The position numbers were made by a program, and so were the translations under genes. The notes under the pieces were generated by a model. That model worked only from the letters and a program-made list of their open reading frames with translations. It was not told the DNA's origin and searched no databases. A stretch of DNA of 64,000 bases from Phocoena phocoena. Its lineage: Eukaryota; Chordata; Mammalia; Artiodactyla; Phocoenidae. How positions within the stretch are numbered: the stretch's first letter is position 1; each line of letters begins with the position of its first letter. Below, one piece after another: positions 32,101-41,730 of this stretch. Location: assembly GCF_963924675.1 (NCBI RefSeq), contig NC_089222.1:135496281-135560280 (forward strand), read 5' to 3'.

Positions 32101-35100
32101 TACAAACTACAAGCATTCCGGAGTGGGAACCATACAGTTTTTCATGTTTCTTATCTGTTTTTGCTGCATCACCCACGGACAGTCAGTGACACCGGGGCAG
32201 CATATTTTCCTCTCAGTGCCAAGAAATGGCTGATTTTCTTTTATAAAGAGTCTTAAGGTAATGGCCTCCTCTGTATGTCTCCACGTCTTAGCCGACTTCA
32301 AGTTTTAATTAAACCCCATTCTAACGTCCACAAGCCAGCCACTGGCCCCTTGGCGAGCACCGGTGCTCAGGTCTAAAGTGGGTGCGTGGGACGAGCGGCG
32401 GGCAGTCACCGTCACCTCCCGAAAGCCTGTGTGTGACCCTGTCTGCTCCTGCTACCCGTCCCCCGAGTGTCTCCAACAGTAAGTATGATTCTGTGAGGGT
32501 CAGAACAGTTGACGGTACCAACTGAGATCAAAAGCGTTATCTGCAGAGATAGATGGACGAAGGGAGGAAAACAGAGCTAAAATTACTGTCTGTTAGGACA
32601 AAAATTCCCACAAAAGCTCAAAATGAAAAAACGAACAAAACTTATTGTTCTATACAACTAGTCTGTGAAGGTTTTTATCCCCTCTAACAAACAGTAAGAT
32701 TAAAAAAAAAAAATCTTTAGAAGTTGATTAAAAATTATAAGAAATTCTTAAAACATAAAATCAAAAAAAAGAACACAACTTTCTCTGGAGAGATTATATA
32801 CTAGCTGTACATCCCCCTTCTTTAATGCAGAACTTACTGCCAGAGGTGGGAACTACAAAGTACTGTACTGTATAGAGTACAGTATCTTTATTTCAAGCCC
32901 GGGATGTGAGTGAAACTGCAGCCCTCCGTCTCCTGTTGCTGACGATCCTTCCGCTCTACCATCTCCCACCTCCTCTCCCTCCTCCAGTCAGTAGCTCTTC
33001 TTGCCTGTGCACTCGATGCCAGCCCCTGGATGCCAGCTGTTGTGCTGTACCGCTGTACTTTTCAAGGTACTGTACTGTAAGGTTAAAAATGTTCTGCTTT
33101 TTGTTTGTTAGTTTTTATGTATTTGTGTGAAAAGTATTATAAGCCTACTACAGTTCAGTGCTATACAGCCAATTGTGTTAGCTGGGTACCTAGGCTAACT
33201 TTGTTGGACCTATGAACGCGCTCTTGGAACGGAACTCGTTTTTCTGTAGGGGACTTACTGTAAAAGGAGCAGGGGAAGAAACAAAATGTGTTAACTAGAA
33301 AACTCAGGGGAAACTGCAGTGGGGATTCTTCTATTTGTTACACTGTAGGCTTTTGTTAATTCAGTTCATTTACTCTTCTTTTCATGTTTAAAAAACACGT
33401 AAAAATAAACTTTCCCCTGTAGCCTTGTGGTCTTTGCCAGTTCTCTATTATCGCCATGAAACTCTTGCACCTTCACTAATTTTGCTGCCCAGCGTGCTCT
33501 GCTCATTTTCTCCTCACAAAAGGCTTCATAAGGAAAATAAATTCCCAATTAAACAAAATCGTAATATATTCTAAAGACTGTTTTGGAAATACCTGGAAAT
33601 ACAAGCAAAGATTATCAAGGTGACTTTTTAATTCTCTTTTGAAATGACAATGTTTCTTAAATTACCATCTTAAATTTAGATTTTCTATTTCTTCTCTGAG
33701 CCCCAAATCTTGGTTCCTAATATTAATATCCTTACCTGCGTCAGTTTGTACCTATTATACAATAGGTTCAGAACGATAATACCCAGTATTATTACTATCG
33801 ACATCATTACAGAAAATATGTTTTTCCTTTTTCTTGCAGCTCTTTCTCTTAGGATATACCTCATTAGGGATGCAGAGTCAAATATCTAAGCAAAATATAT
33901 ACAACGAGAACTTAATAAGTAATGAACAGGAAAGGCTACTTACTGCTACTCTCAACAATTCCTTTTCTACTTGTTCCAGTTTATTCTGTTTAGATGCAGC
34001 AGAATAAAGAGCAGTGGCATAGCGACCTTCGATACCGTATACCTGAACAGGTGGCTTTAGAAACAAGGGTGGAGGAGGGGAGGAAGCGAAAAAGAAAATC
34101 AGTTAAGACAATACTACAGTATCAATAGCAGAAAGAAATATTTATAATTTAAAAAATACATCTTTTATAGCACAAAACAGTTTAAATATGTCATCAAAGA
34201 GCTATCCTGAATGACAAGTCTCAAAATGAGGGATGTTTCCTTGGCCAGGTCACTCTATCTGTGAGCTTCCAATTTCTCACCTTAAAACGAGGGGTTTAGG
34301 AAACATGGTGTCTGAAGTCCCCTTCTGCTCTATCTATAATTCAACTACGTTAATTATGAGATGAGCTTAGGATTCCTTTGAATTCAATAACTACTTAGTT
34401 CCAAGTTTGGGAGGTTTTAAACACTGATAGAAGGCAGTTGTGAACATGTTAGAACCAGGCCAACAGGTGTTTATGAAACATACACAAGCATACTTTTATA
34501 CATTTCAGAGTAATACTGCAAATATCCCTTACAGAGCTCCATAAATGTTCAGTTTAATGGAGCCCTTTAGCAATTTACTAAGTGCCTGAAGCTTGAATTA
34601 GTTTTTACAATGAACCACTGGCTTTTAAAACCACACTACCGTCAATGTATGACTACATATGCTTACTGGTACTGTGTGATTGTAGTGGAAAAGCTTAGGC
34701 TTTGGATGAGCAAGATGTAGTTTCAGTCCAGCTTTAAGACTAAGATGAAGGGCTTCCCTGGTGGCGCAGTGGTTGGGAGTTCGCCTGCCGATGCAGGGGA
34801 CACGGGTTCGTGCCCCGCTCCGGGAGGATCCCACATGCCGCGGAGTGGCTGGGCCCGTGCGTCTGGAGCCTGTGCTCCACAGCGGGAGAGGCCACAACAG
34901 TGAGAGGCCCGCATACCTCAGGCAAGTTTTCCCAAAGTCTGTTTCCTTTTTTGTAAAATGGGAAGACCAGCTACCTCCCATCACTGTTATCGGGTTTTAA
35001 GAAATTCTCCTACTTAAAGGTTATGCATGGGCCTGTCCCACGGCAGGCATTCAACATTATTCCGTCCCCTAGCCCCTCCACCCCCATCATATTTGGGGAA

Positions 35101-36472
35101 CCACAGACCATGCATAAAGGTTTAGGGGTAACTATACAAAATCCATGCCCCTAAGTGTACTGCTGTCTGATTCACACACATTCATCTACTTTACAATCAC
35201 AAAAGACATACCCTCACAAGCTTGGCAAACGGCCTGACCACAGATGTACTGAAGCATCGCACCTTTAAAACAAAAAGAGAAAGTAGATCCAAATGAGACT
35301 ACTTAAAGGATTTCTGCATTTACACCTGCAATAATAAACAGTAAACATGACTTCTAGATGATTCGCTTCTCATGTTTCCTTGTATCATCACATAGATTAC
35401 ATGAGGGTGAGCTGCTCTTTATAACCTAGTAGTAAATTTCCCCACTGGAAATCATTCCAGGTTGCTTGGGAAATTGCTTTTCTACTTCTAACTTCCTGGT
35501 TTACTAGGAGTAGGCTGAGGCAAGCACACCACTGAGAGAGAAAACACCAAGTTTGGTGAAATGTGTCTTCCAAAAATTTTAACAAGATTTTCGGCATTTA
35601 TATTACCACCCTCGAGCATGATTTTAATAAAAAGTGGGAGGATTCCAGGCATGAACTGCAAGAGATGGACCTTCTTAGAATCCAAATGCTATCTGAAAAT
35701 ACAGATGAATTCTTTGGGTACTCCAGCCTCTGATGTGAGAACAGGCCCTAATACCTTGTCTATCAAAATACTACCTTGATATTGTTGAGATGGTATCTTG
35801 TCTATCAAGAGTTGGAATCCAGAGTTTAAAAGGCACCTGCAAAGGCACAGGTCACCTTCAGAAAATTCCAGCTCTAAGTGTACTACACCGGTTGTGAGGG
35901 TTATGGAAAACTTACGGAAGCTGTACGCTGTCATGATATGTAAAGCATCATGTAATATAAAGAGCACGAATTTTCTTTCCAACTCTGTGGATTCGAATCT
36001 CAGCTCTACCCCTTATTGGCTGAGCAGCCAAGGACGAGTCATTTTAACTTTTCGGTCTCACTTTTTTATTAAAACGTGAAATGTGCTTTTACAAATATTC
36101 CTTAGCATTACTGGTGACCCCGGCCAGGTCTGACCACCACAACATAGAGAGACCCCCTTCACCTGTGCCCTTCAAACCAGCTGCTTCTCGAGGCTGTGCT
36201 CAGAGGACGCCAAGGTAGGATACGCGCAGCCCCAAGCCCACCGGCCCGCGTGCATCCCGGGGGGAAAGCGGGGCTGCCCAGGCCGCCTGGCGTCGCCCCC
36301 CACTCGCCTGGCCCCGCGACCTTGAACGGCGGCCACGCTCCCCAGCTGTGGCCTGGAACCGTGGAACTTAGGGGTCTGGTACGAGTCACCCCAGGGGGGT
36401 TTCTCCCGCTGGCTTTCAGGACCTCCGTTCTCTCACCTGCAGGGAGAGCCGAGACACTACCGGCGCGGCCAT
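27250..36472 (-). CDS. ATP5PO: ATP5PO, ATP synthase peripheral stalk subunit OSCP, complete
   Basis: Seven coding exons on the minus strand: 36472-36437, 35262-35212, 34054-33944, 31225-31096, 30375-30263, 27749-27663 and 27363-27250. Together they total 642 nt: 213 residues and TAA, the usual OSCP precursor length. All introns are GT-AG and phases fit. The N-terminus [20 protein letters not shown] is a basic, Ser/Arg-rich mitochondrial transit peptide. The mature protein begins near [16 protein letters not shown] and has the N-terminal helical domain ([20 protein letters not shown]) and the C-terminal delta/OSCP signature ([20 protein letters not shown]). Known role: caps the F1 alpha3beta3 head and joins it to the peripheral stalk; also a cyclophilin D contact. 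The promoter is a CpG island at the 36.5-kb end; the poly(A) signal is at 27204-27199. The gene converges on ITSN1. No defect is visible. Confidence 0.98.
27663..27749 (-). CDS. ATP5PO: ATP5PO exon 6: C-terminal domain
   Basis: 87 nt, 29 codons [20 protein letters not shown] then GQVLKLEVK, phase 0. Acceptor ccttttttag, donor gtaggt. Begins the conserved OSCP/delta C-terminal strand region. Confidence 0.96.
28590..28725 (-). mobile_element. MIR SINE fragment
   Basis: tgtgccaggcattttatacc, tcccattttacgtgtgggag, aactgaggctcacagtggtt: reverse MIR. Confidence 0.7.
28737..28991 (+). mobile_element. 5'-truncated L1 3' end
   Basis: gggataaattgggagactgg, agcatagggaactctactca, gattcactttgctgtatacc, actatactccaataaaaatt, poly(A). 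Cetartiodactyl L1 3' UTR end, about 250 bp. Confidence 0.9.
29089..29146 (+). repeat. (TA)n microsatellite and T-run
   Basis: About 23 TA units followed by a T-run; probably length-variable and hard to assemble. Confidence 0.95.
29670..29855 (+). mobile_element. MIR SINE
   Basis: ttcaaatcctagttccacgt, tctgtgacctcgagcaagca, cagtttcctcatcggtaaaa, ataataacacttctgc, in MIR order. Confidence 0.8.
30263..30375 (-). CDS. ATP5PO: ATP5PO exon 5: hinge and start of C-terminal domain
   Basis: 113 nt: two bases completing a Ser codon (AGT), then 37 codons [37 protein letters not shown]. Acceptor ttttcccag at 30376 and upward, donor gtaggt. Most family members have Asn at the split codon; here it is Ser. 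Confidence 0.96.
30376..31095 (-). other. ATP5PO intron 4
   Basis: 720 bp. Holds a MER5-like fragment (30895-31010) close to the exon 4 donor. A GC-rich ggacggggcggggc lies near 30782. No gene. Confidence 0.85.
30895..31010 (+). mobile_element. MER5-like fragment
   Basis: atgctcctcaaactttaacg, gattcacttggggagccagt, taagatgcagactgtggctc follow MER5A as I recall it. Confidence 0.55.
31096..31225 (-). CDS. ATP5PO: ATP5PO exon 4: OSCP middle helices
   Basis: 130 nt, 43 codons ([20 protein letters not shown], then [19 protein letters not shown]) plus the first base of the next codon. Acceptor acttttagc, donor gtaagt at 31095. Several conservative changes (Met for Val/Leu/Ile positions) relative to the family as I recall it. 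Confidence 0.96.
31226..33943 (-). other. ATP5PO intron 3
   Basis: 2.7 kb. Contains a Tigger1-like remnant (32850-33262); the remainder is unique and non-coding in appearance. Confidence 0.85.
32850..33262 (+). mobile_element. Tigger1-like DNA transposon remnant
   Basis: tactgtactgtatagagtac on the left; ttgtgttagctgggtaccta, aactttgttggacctatgaa, cgcgctcttggaacggaact and ggggacttactgta on the right match a Tigger1 end with an internal deletion. No transposase frame survives. Confidence 0.7.
33944..34054 (-). CDS. ATP5PO: ATP5PO exon 3: OSCP N-terminal helices
   Basis: 37 codons from [20 protein letters not shown] to KELLRVA. Acceptor tttctaaag, donor gtaagt. The GRYA-ALY-AA pattern is the most conserved N-terminal feature of OSCP/delta subunits and faces the tip of F1. 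Confidence 0.96.
34055..35211 (-). other. ATP5PO intron 2
   Basis: 1.16 kb. Contains an MIR whose halves (about 34684-34746 and 34918-35055) are separated by a CHR SINE. No gene. Confidence 0.85.
34749..34917 (+). mobile_element. CHR-type SINE inside an MIR
   Basis: gggcttccctggtggcgcag, ctgccgatgcaggggacacg, gatcccacatgccgcggagt, gagaggccacaacagtgaga. Ends without an A-tail. MIR sequence flanks it on both sides. Confidence 0.88.
35212..35262 (-). CDS. ATP5PO: ATP5PO exon 2: transit peptide and mature N-terminus
   Basis: 51 nt, 17 codons [17 protein letters not shown], phase 0 on both sides. Acceptor gttttaaag, donor gtatgt. CFSTSVVRP carries the presequence cleavage region; FAKLVR is the expected mature start. 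Confidence 0.94.
35263..36436 (-). other. ATP5PO intron 1
   Basis: The 3' two thirds is AT-rich with an MIR remnant at 35960-36070 (gattcgaatctcagctctac). The 5' third (36180-36436) is CpG-rich and belongs to the promoter island. Long ORFs on both strands there are GC-rich shadows. Confidence 0.85.
36437..36472 (-). CDS. ATP5PO: ATP5PO exon 1: start codon and transit peptide start
   Basis: ATG at 36472-36470 in the context gagaagATGG (A at -3, G at +4, a good Kozak match), then 12 codons [12 protein letters not shown] and donor GTGAGA. It lies in the CpG-rich promoter region; too short to be listed as an ORF. Confidence 0.93.
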
Positions 36473-36556
36473 CTTCTCCTGCCGGCTGTAGGTCAAACCA
36501 GAGTTGGCAAAAGCGACCAAGAGCGCACGCGTACGTCAGCGTAGCCGCTCGGCCTG

Positions 36557-36570
36557 CTGGGAAATGTAGG
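36557..36570 (-). promoter_or_regulatory. ZNF143/SBS-type element, proximal
   Basis: Minus strand CCTACATTTCCCAG, continuing CAGGCC, about 85 bp upstream of the ATP5PO ATG. It matches the ACTACAATTCCCAGCATGC consensus used by ZNF143/THAP11 with few changes. Confidence 0.6.
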
Positions 36571-36610
36571 CGTAGGTCGTCAGGCCGCATGCGTAAGGAT
36601 CTCCCTCAGA

Positions 36611-36624
36611 CTGGGAGTTGTAGT
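36611..36624 (-). promoter_or_regulatory. ZNF143/SBS-type element, distal
   Basis: Minus strand ACTACAACTCCCAG, one change from the ACTACAATTCCCAG core, 54 bp from the proximal element and in the same orientation. Confidence 0.6.
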
Positions 36625-37479
36625 CCTTAGAAGCGAGTGGTCAGGGCTGGACCCACAGGGCTGGGGGTTGGGACTAGTGGGCTCGGACAGCACCTGGAAA
36701 TGAAATTCTAGAGTTACTAAGTGACCCTTATTGTAGAATAGATATAGTGCCCTTAGCTTAAAATTTCCATTTAGATAAGTACGGTGGCATTTGTTCCATT
36801 TCACATTCCTCACTAGCATCATTAGCGTGTTTACCCTTTCTTCCTACCACGCTAAAAGGTGATCAAGCGCAGTTCCTCGCGCTGCATGTATATATAAACC
36901 CCGAGCCTTACAGCTCCAACAGCGGACACTACGTGCCCAGCTCCTGGGCCGTGACTGCTCCTGCATACCTCTATCCCACCTCCGCCCCATCTCACCTGAG
37001 TACAGCACTGACCTCTTGGTTTGTGCGGACGCGTGAGGTTCTGGTGTTTAAACACTTCCTTCTGGGTAAGACAGAGTGATTATCTGAGAACCATACCTAA
37101 AAATAGAACTGGTGTTTGAGCAAGTGTGACATTGAAACTGAGAACCCAACATTAGCTTTGGCTAGTTTCTCTGCATTCATAAAAACAACCTATTTTCAAC
37201 CCACTTCCCTCTAAATGGAATTTACTCTAATTTTCTCTTGTGTACAGAAGAGAGTTGGCTGCTGGTTGGAGTTTCCTGGTTGCAGTAATGGGGTCCTATG
37301 GTCAATTAAGATGTCTTTCTGCTCAGATCTATTATAGGAACACAGATTAAGTCCTTAATTTACCCTTTTCGAGTGCAGGTTTCTCATCATTACATAAACT
37401 TGTTAAAATGCAGAAAAGTAGAAGGGATGTAATTGCCCTCTTTTCGAACACTCAGAGTGTGTTGTCTCCCATTATTTTT

Positions 37480-37630
37480 TCAGATAGTAGCCTGGACTGC
37501 CCAGGCTTGAATCCCAGTCCTTTCATTGACCTTGGCCCAATTATATAACTTCTCTGTGCTTCAGTGTTCTAATCTATGAGTATTAGAATAGCACCTACCT
37601 TAGGGCTGTTAGGAAAAATGAACAAGTTGT
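37480..37630 (+). mobile_element. MIR SINE fragment
   Basis: ggcttgaatcccagtccttt, acttctctgtgcttcagtgt, agcacctaccttagggctgt, in MIR order. Confidence 0.7.
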
Positions 37631-37664
37631 ATATCTATCTGTCTATCTATCCATCTATCTATAG
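37630..37664 (+). repeat. (TATC)n microsatellite
   Basis: tatctatctgtctatctatc run, short and imperfect. Confidence 0.85.
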
Positions 37665-38069
37665 ATTTAGAACAATTGTCTGACAGACTGGCACTGAATA
37701 ATGTTCTCTATTTTGTTTTTATATTCTGTAACTTAATCATTCAATAATTTTGAACATAATTCAGATGGTTGCCTTTTCCTTTCTCTCCATTTTAAACAAT
37801 ACTTCATCTCCTGAGCATCTTTAGACACAAATTTTTGTTTCTTCTTCCTTAGGATAACTTCCAAATAGATTTCCAGAGCTGGCACAACTTGGCGAGAGGG
37901 TATGAGCACTTTAAAAGTCTTTGATGAATGAGGCCATGCTCTTTTCAAAACTTTAAGCCAATTTATGCTTTCACTAGCAGTGCATAAAAACCCTTGTTTT
38001 ACTTTTCTCCGCAAACTCTTTTGGGAGGCTGTCTTCAAATATGTCTAATGGAAAGTATATGCATTATGC

Positions 38070-38240
38070 AACACATTTTATTGAGCACCTATTATGTGCA
38101 GGCAGCTCTTCTATACCCTGGAGGTACAGCAGGGTACAAGACAAGGTGCTTGCCTTCATAGACCTTATATTCTGTGTGGAACCAAACCACAAACCCCATG
38201 TTTCCTAATGTGTGGGTGTTATTAAATGTAATTCAAATCA
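38070..38240 (-). mobile_element. L2-like 3' end
   Basis: ttttattgagcacctattat, gtgcaggcagctcttctata, ggaggtacagcagggtacaa: reverse L2 end. Confidence 0.65.
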
Positions 38241-39330
38241 AAAGTTCTGGGGCCAAATATACTTGGAAAATTCTAGACTATCGCATTAATAATTAATTAT
38301 AAGGAAGCTGTAAGGTTGCGTAGCAACAGGGAGAGTCCCTCTATTTCCTTTGTATTTACCCCCATCTCACTTCAGCACTTTGCATTTTGCCAAAATAATA
38401 GTTTGTGGTCGTTTGAATTTTAGGGTTTATCAAGTGGTTGCACATGTATGGTTTCATTTTTATTTTGAGTCTCAGGATAACTAAGATGTAAGTAGTCTGG
38501 TGCTCCCCTACTTTATAGGTGCTGAAACTTCGTGGATCCTGTTTGGGCAGCTCATCCAGGAAATGGCAGTTCTGGGTCTCAGGATGCATTTCTGGGCGTC
38601 AGATTTTGATGCCAGTGTACGCTGCTTACATCTTGGTGATCTGGACAATTGGAGAAACACAGAAGCAGCCCTGATGCCTGACGCCTCCACAGTCAAGCCT
38701 CCCTCCACCTGCTCATGGATTCCTGGATGTCTGCTGAAATCTCACAGCAAGCAAAGCCCAGCAATGACCAGCCGGGGCCTCAGAGACAAACTCTCACGAG
38801 GGACCCTGACAGCAGTTTCCCAGATGGGGGACTGTCGAAACTTCTTAAATGCAAGAAGAGAGAATTGGAAAGAAAAAAAGAATTTTGTCCCACAGAAGAA
38901 GGGAAAAGACTTAGCACTTTACTTTTATAGTGCTTTCCTCCTGTACAAACTTAAATTGTTTAAAAGATAGTTATTTTAACAGCTGAGGCTGACAGAGTCA
39001 AAGGGACTTGCCCAAGGCCACAGTCCAGGGCTACAGTGGTAGTGAAATCCAGACATCAAATCTCAGCTTTTTTTGTTTTAAGCTGATTTTCAATTCAAAA
39101 CAAATATATTTCTCACCATTTTATTTTCTCTTTAAAGGCACCATATGCTGTCATGAAAACCAGCAGCGTGGAGTCATGAGACCCTCAACTGTTTTAAAAA
39201 GTGAAGTGATTTTCCGCTTGACCCAGAAAGAACCTTCTAAAACTCAGAAATCTGGATGAAGGTTAATATGCAAAATGTTCACTGCACTCACTTTAAAATG
39301 GCAAAAAATTGGAAACAAATGTCTGAGCAT

Positions 39331-39656
39331 AAGAGAATGGTTTTTTTTTTTTTTTTTTTAAATTTTTATTTATTTATTTATGGCTGTGTTGGCTCTTCGT
39401 TTCTGTGCGAGGCTTTCTCCAGTTGCGGCAAGTGGGGGCCACTCCTCATCGCGGTGTGCGGGCCTCTCACTATCGCGGCCTCTCTTGTTGCGGAGCACAG
39501 GCTCCAGATGCGCAGGTTCAGTAATTATGGCTCACGGGGCTAGTTGCTCCACGGTATGTGGGATCTTCCCAGGCCAGGGCTCGAACCCGTGTCCCCTGCA
39601 TTGGCAGGCAGATTCTCAACCACTGCGCCACCAGGGAAGCCCAAGAGAATGGTTTT
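39331..39656 (-). mobile_element. CHR-type SINE with 14-bp target duplication
   Basis: Body 39345-39642 in minus orientation. Perfect direct repeat aagagaatggtttt at 39331-39344 and 39643-39656. Ends ccaccagggaagccc; long T-run on the left. Confidence 0.93.
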
Positions 39657-41060
39657 AAAAATGGAACATTGTGCAGCTGATACCATGAAATTTTCGAAAA
39701 GTATTTAGTGACATAGAAAAATATTTAATGACACTGAGGAAAAAATTCCAAACCACATTCTGTAGTTTTCTATAATGAGCACGTGTCACTACCATAATCA
39801 GAAGAAAAAAACGGGGGGTGGGGAAATACCGTGATCCTGTCCCTTAACTATGTTCCCAGTAAAGAAGAGATCCATCCACTCTAGTTTCTGATATGCTCAA
39901 CTTCTGACCTGCAGGGCAATGCTTCAAGTTGACGAGTTCCATGAGGGACCAGGCTCCAAAGTTGGACCAAAGGACTTCCGAGATTTCTTTCCAAGATTGG
40001 CTTTAACTAGACTCTACCAGCCCAGGGAACATTTTCTTGAGCTTTGTAGACTACTTACTAAGGATGTTATCTTCAGGGCAAAGGGTGTTAAGATTTTCCC
40101 TACACATTTTGTTACACTGAAAGGACCTGGGAAGTGTTTGCATTATTCATATATTTGTTTATCTTGGAGTGAATTTCCATCAGTTTTCTCTTTCTTTTAG
40201 TTCTCTCCCCCTCCAAGTTTATTTTGAGAACTGTACATGGGTCCTTTACAGCAGACCAGAGCCACTTGCTGTCCTGGGGACCCAGGCTGGCAGCCCCGAT
40301 TTAGAACTTCATATGTAGCTTGTCTTTCCATTTCAACCTTAAGAATGGGAAAGTGACTTTGGCAGCTTTCTACACATGTCTATGGCGTTAAAGGGGGTTT
40401 GAGGCCAGTCCTGCCAATCAGCAGAGGCCCCTGGGCTGGAACTGATCTGGCTTTGAACAAGAAAAATTGTCGACAGTGGGACTCCAGGTGCTGAGACCAT
40501 ATGATTTTAAACTGTTTATCCTCGGGATTTGATGCATCTACTACAGAAGAAAAGAGTGAATAAAACACATGAAAATGGCTTGGTGATATTTTTGAGTCTT
40601 TGGAGAAAGCTGCATTAGATGGGTCTGCAGCACAGAGCCGGGACCTGGACGGCGACAGAGGGAGAACCAGGTACTGCGGGAACCGGTCCCCCTCCCCGGC
40701 CACGGGCACCTTCCCGCCCCTTCTGCAGCGGTCGTGCCTACCTTGAAGCATCAAGGTCACTGCTCGCGCTCAGCCTGGTCCAGGTTTCCGAAGCATCATC
40801 CTGACACTGGGGGGCGCCATCTCCTCACGTTGTCAACTCAGCCTCTGGCCTTGGAATCAATTTCTTTCTAGAGCTTTCGCCATTCAAATCCCCCGTGTCA
40901 CAGCTCACACAAGCAAGTATGAATCAGAGTATTGTGAGATTGACTAACTGGTTCCTGAGAGATGCTCTAATCCGGGCTCCTTGTGTTTCGGGGCTCACAG
41001 TTTCTTGTTATTGTCACCCAGCCTCAGTGGGGAAGCAGGGCTTAGGACCCCCAGGGACAC

Positions 41061-41146
41061 TCCCCCCCTCCCCTCCCCTCCCGTCTCCTCCCCCTCCCCT
41101 CCCGTCCCCTCCCCCTCCCCCCTCTCCCCTCCCCTCTCCCCCCCAC
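41061..41146 (-). repeat. C-rich/G-rich low-complexity tract
   Basis: Repeated CCCCTCCC units on the + strand, so at least ten G-runs of three or more on the minus strand: a strong G-quadruplex pattern. Pro/Ser- and Gly/Arg-rich ORFs through it are artefacts. Confidence 0.9.
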
Positions 41147-41599
41147 CATGTTCCTTCCAGTCGGCTCTGGCCCCGCCTCCTCCTCAGCCCTCACACTTCC
41201 CGGGGCTGGTTCGGCGTTTGCTTCCACAGGCTTTAGAGACCATCGCTCCTGGGTTAGAGCGGACCGAAGTCTTTCTTATCAAAGTCCGTTTTCTTTCTGG
41301 GTTTGGGACAGTTCAGGGAAAAGTTATACCATTCAGTGGGTGCCCTGTTCCGGGAGGTGGTAATGACGGAAGGAATGAGCAAATGATAAATGCAGAACAT
41401 TCTTCTGTTTGTTGATTTGATAAAAATGTTGACAGTAAACAGTGTATGTTTGGGGGCCTTTCTGATGTAATGAAGCGCTCTGCAGCTCCCATGGTTGCTT
41501 CTATTTGGTGGTCCAACTGGGGCTTTGGGGGCTTGGGAGGCCCTCGTTCCCTGCGGTTTGGTCATTGTCTGCTGTTCCTGCAGAGGTAGTGCCAGGCTC

Positions 41600-41730
41600 T
41601 GCAGCCCCGAGGCCCGGCCGGGGTTGAAATCCCAGCCCTGTCACTCATCAGCTGTGTGGCTTAGGTGAGTCCCTTAACCGCTGTGCCTCGGTTTCCCCAC
41701 CTGGAGAATGCAGATAGGAACCATACAGGT
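41600..41730 (+). mobile_element. MIR SINE fragment
   Basis: gggttgaaatcccagccctg, tcatcagctgtgtggcttag, cctcggtttccccacctgga. Confidence 0.75.

Larger units (their letters stand above)
36180..36640 (-). promoter_or_regulatory. ATP5PO: ATP5PO CpG-island promoter
   Basis: The only markedly CpG-rich stretch associated with a start codon in the window. It covers intron 1 start, exon 1 and about 170 bp upstream. Upstream of the ATG are a CRE-like TACGTCA at 36532-36538, an NRF1-like ccgcatgcgt near 36585, and two SBS elements. No TATA box at the expected position. This is the layout of a housekeeping nuclear-encoded mitochondrial gene. The exact start of transcription is not determined. Confidence 0.85.
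36640..39340. other. Intergenic DNA upstream of ATP5PO
   Basis: No gene recognised. MIR-like (37480-37630, 38960-39070), TATC microsatellite (37630-37664), L2-like (38070-38240). A TATATAAA at 36889-36896 sits in a small GC-richer segment. The + ORF at 38500-38970 (156 codons) has no recognised domain. Confidence 0.7.

Noticed and set aside
36159..36630. Overlapping 143- and 144-codon ORFs on opposite strands
   Set aside because: GC-rich CpG-island sequence with few stops; they overlap the real ATP5PO exon 1 and its promoter.
38500..38970. 156-codon + strand ORF
   Set aside because: No domain recognised, tail runs into MIR-like sequence, opposite-strand ORF overlaps; no splice or promoter support.
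40380..40760. 126-codon minus-strand ORF next to GC-rich sequence
   Set aside because: Considered as a first exon of an unknown gene, but no homology is recognised and no donor-linked second exon could be found by eye.
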